Of a stretch of 13,230 bases of DNA, positions 7,090 through 13,230 are shown in pieces; within the stretch, counting starts at the first letter, position 1; each line of letters begins with the position of its first letter. Source of the stretch: Chloroflexota bacterium (GTDB taxonomy: Bacteria > Chloroflexota > Anaerolineae > Aggregatilineales > Phototrophicaceae); assembly GCA_026706395.1 (NCBI GenBank), contig JAPOYU010000103.1, positions 1 through 13,230 on the forward strand, given 5' to 3'. The notes under the pieces were generated by a model, which was given only the letters and a program-made list of their open reading frames with translations, was not told the origin of the DNA and ran no database searches. The position numbers and the translations under genes are program-made.

Positions 7090-8742
7090 TTAACCAGGAC
7101 TACGCGCGATTTCCGGCGTCCTGTGGTGCACCAATACATCTATCGTCAGCGCCATGCCGGCAGTCAAAACCGCATTTTTCAGCGCCATCTTCTGAACAGC
7201 AGCGCCATCCAGCAAGCTGCAACTATCGATGAGCCGCCCTCCGATCACGTCGAAGCTTTGTCCATCGCCAGCCTGCATAATCCGTCCCAGAATTTCGCCC
7301 GGCTCATAACCAGCATTCTCATAAATCACCCGTGCCGGTTCCGCCAACGCATCATGCAGGATGCGATAGGCGGCGCGTTCATCCGGGTCAGCCGCCCCAT
7401 TCAGTTTTGACACCAGGCGCCCCCGACAATTCAGAAACGACTGTCCACCGCCGGGCAGCACGCCGTCCCGCACTGCCGCGCGCATCGCATCGGCGGTCGC
7501 TTCCGCCGATTCCTTACGCGCATCGATCTCACTCTCCGATAAGCCGCCAATCCACAGCGTGGCCGATCCACCCATCAGTTTGCCGACGCGCGCTCGAATC
7601 CTGTCACGGCCTTCCTTGTCGTCCGTCCGCTGATACTGCGCTTGCAGGTTGCCGACATGCCGCCGCACTTGGCGAGGATCCCCCTTGCCGCCGATGATGC
7701 CGAAATTATGCGGGCTGGCCCAGGCCCGCCGCGCGCCCCCGAAATTCTCCCAGCTAATGTCTTTAAGATTCTGGCCCATTACCTTCAGCAAGGGGACGCC
7801 GCCGGTCACCGCAGCCAGATCCTCTACGGCCGCCTCCCGATCATCCGGGTTCATCCCCGGACCGCGCACGGCCATAACCTGGAAGTTCTTCAGCTTGCCG
7901 TTGGCCATCATGAGCCCAGCAATGGCATCGCCTGACAGTTCGCCGGCGATCAGCAGCAGCTTCTCGACCTTGTGATCCACCGCCAGTTCGAGCATCGGCA
8001 TGATGTGCCGCGGATCGTTGACCTGAAAATCGGCAATGACGATCGCCGGCTCTTCATAGACCGTCTGCAATTCCTTCTGATTCATGATCATGTCGCGGGA
8101 GACGAGGCCGCTGTTCCAGAACATGCCCTCTATGTACTCTCGGCGTAGAATGCGGCTGTGATCCTTGCGGATGTCCAGCTGGCCATAGGCGCCGATGATG
8201 TCGAATATTTCTCCCAGTAGCTTGGCCAATGACGGATCATGGCAGATCGCCTCGGCCACCTGAGAAAGTTTGTCTTTACCGGAGACGGGCGTCGTCAATT
8301 CGTCCAATCCCTCGAGAGCGGTTGCCAGCGCGCCCTCAAGATAATGGCGTAAGCGCATCGCATTGCCGCCGGCAGCCAGATAGTGGACGCCGCCGCTATA
8401 GATCGCTTGCAGGAGAACCGCCGCCGTGGCGCTGCCATCGCCCATCCGTTCATGCTGCGTACAGATCAAGGCCCGCGCCAGCATCGCGCCGATGTCTTCG
8501 TCGCGCCGTCCCATCTCGATCACCTTGCGTGCGATGACGCCGCCACTATCGAGAACTTCGGGCGTTTTCCGGACGTCGTCGAGACGAGTCACGGCGACGG
8601 TCCGCGGCGTGGGACCCAAGGTCGGCCGAATCGCCGCGACCAGCCTGTTGATGCCCGCCGCGATATTTCTGTGTACCTCCGGCTGAAAGACGACGCCCGG
8701 TCGGTAGGACTTGCGTGAGAGGAATTCTTTTTCTTCGCTCAT
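7090..8742 (-). CDS. Divergent GroEL-like (Cpn60) chaperonin with altered ATPase residues
   Basis: The 550-residue product matches GroEL from end to end: TLGPTPRTV at 41-49 (GroEL TLGPKGRNV), GDGSATA at 101-107 (GDGTTTA, metal ligand D87 here Asp102), an apical domain with NPDDREAAVEDLAAVTGG, RARVGKLMGG near 383-392, and RAAVRDGVLPGGG at 421-433. A gap-free comparison around the last block puts Ala415 at GroEL D398, and PEVLDSGGVIAR puts Ser66 at D52. Both are the classical hydrolysis aspartates. The C-terminal Gly-Gly-Met tail is absent, and Y203 of the substrate groove appears to be Asp217. No groES gene is adjacent. The gene starts four bases after the GH32 stop, without a clear Shine-Dalgarno, suggesting translational coupling. 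It is probably a specialised paralog rather than the housekeeping chaperonin. Its client is unknown. Confidence 0.88.
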   Translation of the reverse strand: MSEEKEFLSRKSYRPGVVFQPEVHRNIAAGINRLVAAIRPTLGPTPRTVAVTRLDDVRKTPEVLDSGGVIARKVIEMGRRDEDIGAMLARALICTQHERMGDGSATAAVLLQAIYSGGVHYLAAGGNAMRLRHYLEGALATALEGLDELTTPVSGKDKLSQVAEAICHDPSLAKLLGEIFDIIGAYGQLDIRKDHSRILRREYIEGMFWNSGLVSRDMIMNQKELQTVYEEPAIVIADFQVNDPRHIMPMLELAVDHKVEKLLLIAGELSGDAIAGLMMANGKLKNFQVMAVRGPGMNPDDREAAVEDLAAVTGGVPLLKVMGQNLKDISWENFGGARRAWASPHNFGIIGGKGDPRQVRRHVGNLQAQYQRTDDKEGRDRIRARVGKLMGGSATLWIGGLSESEIDARKESAEATADAMRAAVRDGVLPGGGQSFLNCRGRLVSKLNGAADPDERAAYRILHDALAEPARVIYENAGYEPGEILGRIMQAGDGQSFDVIGGRLIDSCSLLDGAAVQKMALKNAVLTAGMALTIDVLVHHRTPEIARSPG

Positions 8743-8746
8743 ACGG

Positions 8747-10159
8747 CTATTGTGGTGGAAGACTGCGCATTGTTACATCGTCAAAAGCGGCGCCGCCTTC
8801 CGAGACGAACAGGCCCAATTCACCGCCGGCGTGATTATACATGCGGCTGTTCAAGGCGACGGCGTCATTAATATAGACAACCAGAACCGATCCTTCAACA
8901 AAGACCTTAAGGCGCAAGGTGTCACGAGCAGCGCCGGGCAGCGCGCGCTCCAGCATGAATGGCTCGTCGCCGGGGCGCGGCCAGCGATCAATGACGATTC
9001 GTCCCCGCCCCGGCTCCCAGCGAATCTGATAATAGCGCTCCAGCGCATCATTGCAGCGCAGCAGCAAGCCACATCCCCGCGTGCCCGGCTGCGCCCTGAT
9101 CCGCCCCTCAATCAATGCGGCTTCAGGCATCTCGCCCAGCGTACAAGCGGCGAAGCCATCAACCGCTTCCGCCGCGCAGACCGATGAGTCGACGCGCCAA
9201 TCGCCTATCTCGGAACGGAATCGCAGTTCGCGCTCTTGCGTGAAAAAGTGATCTTGCGCCGATGGCGCGGTGAGAGTGAAGCCATCGGCGGTCAAATCGC
9301 GCAGTTCATGCACGACCAAATGCCCCGCCCATTCCCACACCCCCTCATCGCGCTCGTCTTCGCGGCTGGGGTTCCAGCCGAAGACGTAGCGCCGTTCGCC
9401 ATCGCCAGCGGTCTTGGCGGCGTAGAAGGCGCGGCCGTCAAAGGTGTCGTTTTCCGGCGCCAGCCAGGGACCAGCCAACGACTTGCTGAGGCGGTAATGC
9501 GTGACGTTGCGCTCGCTGAAAGTCGAATAGACCAGGGCATAATAATCGTCCCAGCGGAACAGATCCGGGCATTCATGCGTGTAATAGAGCCGCGGCGACC
9601 AGAACGGCGGTTTGACTTCCCAGCTTTCGAGATCGGGCGATGTCATCAGCGCGATGCAGCCGCGCCGGTTATCCGGTCCCTGCTTCTCACGCGCCGCTAG
9701 CAGCATCCAGTATTCCCCCGCCTCCTCGTTCCAAAAGGGGAAAGGATCGCGCCAGTCGACCGTCTCATACCAGCGGCTGTCGGCCTCGATGATCGGGTTG
9801 CGCGGATCTTTTTCCCAATGGATGAGGTCGGTGCTTGTCGCCAGGCAGACTGTCTGCGGCTTGCCCTCGCCACGGAAGCCGGTATAAAACATGTAAAAGG
9901 TCCCGTCCCGCTCAATGCATGAGCCGGTGAAGCAACTGACCGAATCGGGCGAACCGGGCGGGCCGGGCTCGATGGCCAGCGGCAATTCCTCCCAATGGAC
10001 GAGGTCGCGCGAAGCCAAATGCGCGTAGGGTGTGTGCTGCGCGCCGTCGCGCAGCGGCGGTAAAGGCGCCTTCAGGTAGAAGGCGTGGTAGAGACCATCC
10101 CAGTAAAAGGGGATGACATCGCCGACGAATCCATCGGCCGGTTTATAGAAGACACTCAT
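8747..10159 (-). CDS. GH32-type (clan GH-J) glycoside hydrolase
   Basis: The 470-residue product has a five-bladed propeller of the GH32/GH68 type. Asp14 in GDVIPFYWDG occupies the nucleophile place, CFTGSC lies at 76-81, WRDP at 136-139 gives the transition-state Asp138, and HECPD at 195-199 gives the acid/base Glu196. From about 310 onward a jelly-roll-like module ends in FVEGSVLVVYINDAVALNSR. This subtype is more distant from invertase than the other GH32 protein in the operon. No signal peptide is seen, so it should act on imported sugar. ATG at 10159 is used because an in-frame TGA lies 13 codons upstream; its Shine-Dalgarno is weak. It directly precedes the chaperonin gene. Substrate is probably a fructoside, but this branch is poorly characterised. 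Confidence 0.82.
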   Translation of the reverse strand: MSVFYKPADGFVGDVIPFYWDGLYHAFYLKAPLPPLRDGAQHTPYAHLASRDLVHWEELPLAIEPGPPGSPDSVSCFTGSCIERDGTFYMFYTGFRGEGKPQTVCLATSTDLIHWEKDPRNPIIEADSRWYETVDWRDPFPFWNEEAGEYWMLLAAREKQGPDNRRGCIALMTSPDLESWEVKPPFWSPRLYYTHECPDLFRWDDYYALVYSTFSERNVTHYRLSKSLAGPWLAPENDTFDGRAFYAAKTAGDGERRYVFGWNPSREDERDEGVWEWAGHLVVHELRDLTADGFTLTAPSAQDHFFTQERELRFRSEIGDWRVDSSVCAAEAVDGFAACTLGEMPEAALIEGRIRAQPGTRGCGLLLRCNDALERYYQIRWEPGRGRIVIDRWPRPGDEPFMLERALPGAARDTLRLKVFVEGSVLVVYINDAVALNSRMYNHAGGELGLFVSEGGAAFDDVTMRSLPPQ

Positions 10160-10214
10160 GCCCAGCCGCTCGGCGACAGCGATAAGGATCTGCCGCGTTC
10201 ACGCAAACAAGCAA
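10143..10214 (-). other. Possible 23-codon leader ORF before the GH32-type gene
   Basis: In the 122-base gap after the permease gene, a strong GAGGAGAAGG (10216-10225, minus strand) precedes a TTG at 10214. The frame from this TTG runs 23 codons and stops at TAA 10143-10145, overlapping the GH32 ATG at 10159 in another frame. It may be a leader peptide coupling translation, or a displaced native ribosome site after an indel. I see no recognisable sequence in the peptide. Confidence 0.2.
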
Positions 10215-10281
10215 TCCTTCTCCTCGCTCGAGCCAGGGAGTTTGCGGAGTAAAGGGACAATCCAGATACGACACTTGCTCG

Positions 10282-11166
10282 CTATCCCTTGATCGCGCCG
10301 CGCATGATGCCTTCAATCAAGTAACGCTGGCCGAAGAGAAAGATGATGATGACGGGCACTAACGACACGACAACGCCCGCCAGCACGACGGAAATACTGC
10401 CGGTCATCATATAACCCTGCAATTGAAAGATGCCGATTGTGATCGGGTAATTCGTGTGCTGTAAGAAAATCAGCGGGCGGAAGAATTCATTCCAGTGAAA
10501 GTTGAAGCTCAAGATCGCGAGAACAGCCAAACCCGGCTTGACTAGTGGCAGATACACGCGATAAAAGAGTTGCCACTGATTGGCGCCGTCAATCAGCGCC
10601 GATTCCTCAAGCTCAATGGGAATGGTCAGATAATACTGCCGCAACAGAAAGGCGCCGAAAGCAGTAGGCGTCGCCGGAAGAATCAGCGACCAGACCGTGT
10701 CAAACAAGCCCAGACTGCGTACCAGAATAAAAACTGGTATCACTGTCGCCTGAATCGGGATCATCATCGTCGCCAAAACGACCCAGAATAGCAGGTCACG
10801 GCCCTTAAACTCAAGTCGCGCAAAAGCGTAGCCCGCCAGCGCCGCCGTTATCAACTGGCCTAGCACCGTGCCCCAGGTGATGATCGTGCTATTCAGGATT
10901 TGTCGCGCGAATGGCACTTTCTCGAAGACCTGGGCGTAATTCTCCAAAGCCAAATCTGTGGGCAGCCACTTTGGCGGCACAGTAAAGGAATCCACACCGG
11001 TGCGCAGCGATGTCGAGACCGTCCACATGATCGGCGCCAGTACAACGCCGCTCATGATCGCCAGAATCATCAGGGGTATCCAGCGCCCCAACTGATGGGA
11101 AATGACCTGCTTTCTGTGCTCGGCAGCCGACACATCGCCGGGCATTCGTGTCACATTGGTCGACAT
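10282..11166 (-). CDS. Carbohydrate ABC transporter permease (MalG/UgpE type)
   Basis: The 294-residue integral membrane protein has about six helices (first at about 28-52, last at 262-280). The EAA loop that contacts the ATPase is at 185-208 (ELEESALIDGANQWQLFYRV followed by YLPL), and the tail QRYLIEGIMRGAIKG is typical. ATG at 11166 (MSTNVTRM) is preferred over the longer frame starting at 11220, because that one overlaps the previous gene by 34 bases while this one has a GGGAG seven bases upstream and leaves a 20-base gap. It pairs with the upstream MalF-type permease to form the transmembrane channel of a CUT1-type sugar importer. Confidence 0.93.
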   Translation of the reverse strand: MSTNVTRMPGDVSAAEHRKQVISHQLGRWIPLMILAIMSGVVLAPIMWTVSTSLRTGVDSFTVPPKWLPTDLALENYAQVFEKVPFARQILNSTIITWGTVLGQLITAALAGYAFARLEFKGRDLLFWVVLATMMIPIQATVIPVFILVRSLGLFDTVWSLILPATPTAFGAFLLRQYYLTIPIELEESALIDGANQWQLFYRVYLPLVKPGLAVLAILSFNFHWNEFFRPLIFLQHTNYPITIGIFQLQGYMMTGSISVVLAGVVVSLVPVIIIFLFGQRYLIEGIMRGAIKG

Positions 11167-11173
11167 CAAACTG

Positions 11174-11178
11174 CTCCC
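11174..11178 (-). promoter_or_regulatory. Ribosome binding site selecting the permease start at 11166
   Basis: The minus strand reads GGGAG seven bases before ATG at 11166, in the 20-base gap between the two permease genes. It argues against the longer overlapping start at 11220. Confidence 0.55.
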
Positions 11179-11186
11179 ATGCCCGC

Positions 11187-12137
11187 CTACTGGTAGAAGA
11201 CCCGATTGCGCCAGAGCCACATCTGGACTATCGCCATAACTAGAATCATCAGGAAGACGACGATCGCGATTGCGGATCCGTATCCGAATTCAATGTGCTT
11301 GAAGGCGTGCTCATACATCACCATCACGAGCGTTCGGCTGGCATTCCCCGGTCCACCGCGCGTCATGATGTAAGGTTCATCGAAGACCTGCAACGCGCCG
11401 ATAACGCCGGTAACTGTCGCGAAAAGGATCTGCGGGCTCAATAGCGGAATCGTTACCGACCACAGGCGGCGCAAGCCCTGCGCGCCATCGACGTCGGCCG
11501 CGTCCAGTACTTCTTGCGACAAGTTCGACAAGCCGCCCAGGAAGATCAAGAAAGTGAAGCCCATATTGCGCCAGGCCGAGATGATCGCGATGGATATCAT
11601 CACCAGGTCGGATGACGTCAGCCAAGGAATCTGCGGTATGCCCAGCAGCGTCAAATAGTAATTGAGCGGACCAAATTCTTTGTGAAAGATGTAGCCCATG
11701 AAAACAGCGACCGACGCGCCCGACATCAGAAGGGGCAAGAAAAACGCCGTGCGAAAATAATAGCGAAGCCAAATTCGGTTGATACGATGAACGGCGAGCG
11801 CCAAGATCAAACCGATCGTCACCTGGCTGGTAACCGCCAAAACTGTGAATTTCAGCGTGTTGACCAAGCCGATGATCACGCGGCGGTCTTCCAGCAGCCG
11901 TTCAAAGTTTTCCAAGCCGATAAAGTCTGGCGGTTTAAAGATATTCCACTGAAACAGGCTGAGCCCGAAAGAGACAAATACGGGCCCCGCTGTGAAGATA
12001 AAAATGCCCAGCAAAGTAGGCAATAAGAACAGGTAACCAAGCAGGGCGCGCCGCCGCCGCAGCCCGTCCATGGTATCTTGCATTAACCAGTGCCAAGGCC
12101 CGCCGCCGACCTCGGCTATTGTATTACGAGATGTCAT
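11187..12137 (-). CDS. Carbohydrate ABC transporter permease (MalF/UgpA type)
   Basis: The 316-residue inner-membrane protein has a basic start (GLRRRR at 25-30), a first helix at about 31-62, further helices near 90-117, 127-151, 177-202, 233-252 and 287-308. The EAA loop is at about 209-235 (EVLDAADVDGAQGLRRLW), with the conserved MTRGGPGNAS at 258-267. This is the first permease of a CUT1-type sugar ABC importer. ATG at 12137 has a GAGG seven bases upstream. It lies 72 bases after the binding-protein gene, with a strong stem-loop between them. No ATPase gene accompanies the permeases. Confidence 0.93.
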   Translation of the reverse strand: MTSRNTIAEVGGGPWHWLMQDTMDGLRRRRALLGYLFLLPTLLGIFIFTAGPVFVSFGLSLFQWNIFKPPDFIGLENFERLLEDRRVIIGLVNTLKFTVLAVTSQVTIGLILALAVHRINRIWLRYYFRTAFFLPLLMSGASVAVFMGYIFHKEFGPLNYYLTLLGIPQIPWLTSSDLVMISIAIISAWRNMGFTFLIFLGGLSNLSQEVLDAADVDGAQGLRRLWSVTIPLLSPQILFATVTGVIGALQVFDEPYIMTRGGPGNASRTLVMVMYEHAFKHIEFGYGSAIAIVVFLMILVMAIVQMWLWRNRVFYQ

Positions 12138-12162
12138 GCGCAGGCCTCAGATCGATACAAGG

Positions 12163-12193
12163 CTAGAGCCAGCACGAGTCGTACTGGCTCTAG
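12163..12193. promoter_or_regulatory. Intercistronic stem-loop after the binding-protein gene
   Basis: CTAGAGCCAG (12163-12172) and CTGGCTCTAG (12184-12193) are perfect 10-base inverted repeats around an 11-base loop that can itself pair partly (ACG with CGT). On the minus-strand transcript the hairpin falls 17 bases past the binding-protein stop and 25 bases before the permease ATG. No run of U follows, so it is more likely an mRNA-stabilising or attenuating hairpin than a full terminator. Such hairpins commonly let the binding protein be made in excess over the permeases. Confidence 0.75.
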
Positions 12194-12209
12194 TCTCGCT
12201 GCTACTTGT

Positions 12210-13230
12210 TTACTCTTGGTAGTATTTGCGACCTTCACGATTGGTCAGCGATTCCAGCTCAGCTTGCATTTCATCAAGCGCTTGCTGCGGTTCCATCTCG
12301 CCGGATGTGGCGAAGCCCGTGTATGTCGTGAAGATGGTGGTCATCGGGTTCGACCAGGGCGGCGCCGGGATCGGCGCGGTCGACGGATGCTCGTCCAGCG
12401 TATCGTAGAAGACATCGCTGTTGGCCGGTCCGGTCGTCTCGTAAGCGTCCCTTTGGCTGTAGGAGCGGCGCGCCGGCGTGGTGATGATCACCGGATTGAA
12501 GAAGATGCTGCTTTGGAAGCCTTCGTGGCTGACTTCGATCTTCATGAATTCCCAAGCTTCGTCAGGCGCCGTCGAGGTGTTGCTCAGCCAATGACCGCCG
12601 GTGCCGAATTGATGCTTCTGGTTGCGCCAGGCGGGCCAGAGCTGGACGTCAAAGTCGCCCTTTTCCATGCCTTCGTTCGCCAGGCGCCCCGCCCAGAATC
12701 CGCCGGCTGGCGTCATCGTAAGCTTGCCTGTGGCATAGAAGCCGGTAAGCGTTTGCCCGGTGCCCATACCGATATCGGGCGTGACACCTTCCTTCCAGAG
12801 GTCAACCACCAGTTCCAGCGCTTCGACCACCTCGGGCGAATTCGCGATTGGCGTTTGCCAGCGGAGACCGCCGCCGCGTCCCTCAGCCGCCATATCGCCC
12901 TCATAGTAGCCGTCCCAGACCCACTCGCCACCGGGCGCGCGTTCCTCAGTATAGAGGTTGCCGCCAGCGACGAATATCCAGGGCATCCAGCTGCCCCAGA
13001 GGCGATTTGTCCAGCCATAACCGAATACCTCGGTGTTTCCGGCGTCGTCTTTCTTGGTAGTGCCGCGGGCGATCTCGAGGAAGTCGTCCTTGGTCCAATC
13101 GGGACCCGGAACATCGAAACCGTTGTCGGCGAGAACGTTGGTGTTGAAGTACATATTGGCGGCGTTGAAGTCGCGAGGCGGCTCGTACAAGCTGCCTTCG
13201 TACATCATCGCCTCGACCAACGACGGGTGG
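12210..13230 (-). CDS. Sugar ABC transporter substrate-binding protein (partial)
   Basis: The last 340 residues of a family 1 (CUT1, MalE/UgpB-like) extracellular solute-binding protein are visible; the N-terminus, including any lipoprotein signal, lies beyond the right edge. Recognisable segments are the YEPPRDFNAANMYFNTNVL region (relatives have LPRDFNTxxLYYNKDLF), the DWTKDDFLEIARG lobe entry, the GKLTMTPAGGFWAG segment, and the C-terminal QQALDEMQAELESLTN. The frame stays open to the window edge, so the TTG at 13220 is not the real start. It delivers sugar to the two permeases that follow. Confidence 0.9.
   Translation of the reverse strand, partial: HPSLVEAMMYEGSLYEPPRDFNAANMYFNTNVLADNGFDVPGPDWTKDDFLEIARGTTKKDDAGNTEVFGYGWTNRLWGSWMPWIFVAGGNLYTEERAPGGEWVWDGYYEGDMAAEGRGGGLRWQTPIANSPEVVEALELVVDLWKEGVTPDIGMGTGQTLTGFYATGKLTMTPAGGFWAGRLANEGMEKGDFDVQLWPAWRNQKHQFGTGGHWLSNTSTAPDEAWEFMKIEVSHEGFQSSIFFNPVIITTPARRSYSQRDAYETTGPANSDVFYDTLDEHPSTAPIPAPPWSNPMTTIFTTYTGFATSGEMEPQQALDEMQAELESLTNREGRKYYQE

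Noticed and set aside
1..13230. CRISPR array, tRNA or rRNA genes
   Set aside because: I saw no regularly spaced direct repeats and no tRNA- or rRNA-like stretches on either strand; the only repeated protein pattern is the Asp-box series, which is coding.

Overview
This window looks like a bacterial chromosome segment of moderately high GC. The mix is an ATPase-less carbohydrate ABC transporter operon, GH32-type hydrolases, BNR/Asp-box proteins, PhyH, SDR and MBL-fold enzymes. It recalls Chloroflexota or similar heterotrophs, but that is a guess from gene content, and no marker gene here fixes the phylum.

Right and centre (about 2810-13230, all minus strand) is one tightly packed operon read from the right edge leftwards. 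It runs: sugar-binding protein (its start lies outside the window), two sugar ABC permeases, a GH32-family hydrolase, a divergent GroEL-like chaperonin, a six-Asp-box beta-propeller protein, an MBL-fold hydrolase, an SDR dehydrogenase and a second GH32 hydrolase. Most gaps are 4-64 bp. The larger ones are 72 bp after the binding-protein gene, which holds a strong stem-loop, and 122 bp before the first GH32 gene. No ABC ATPase gene is present, so a shared MsiK-type ATPase is likely. The two hydrolases, chaperonin, propeller, MBL and SDR proteins show no obvious signal peptide. The reading is import of a (probably fructose-containing) oligosaccharide, cytoplasmic hydrolysis, then oxidation and perhaps lactone hydrolysis by SDR and MBL.

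The left end (about 1-2760) is a gene graveyard. It holds a plus-strand LarA/DUF2088-like pseudogene and a PhyH dioxygenase gene broken by one base in a C run. It also holds the C-terminal stub of another sugar permease, a probable FGGY-kinase fragment, and a tyrosine recombinase that keeps its catalytic domain but lacks its N-terminal domain. These remnants look like an older sugar-uptake locus eroded next to an integrase.

The most interesting item is the chaperonin. By eye it aligns to E. coli GroEL over its whole length, but the two ATP-hydrolysis aspartates D52 and D398 are replaced by Ser66 and Ala415, while D87 (here D102) is kept. A natural equivalent of the slow-ATPase D52/D398 mutants, embedded in a sugar-utilisation operon, deserves a closer look.
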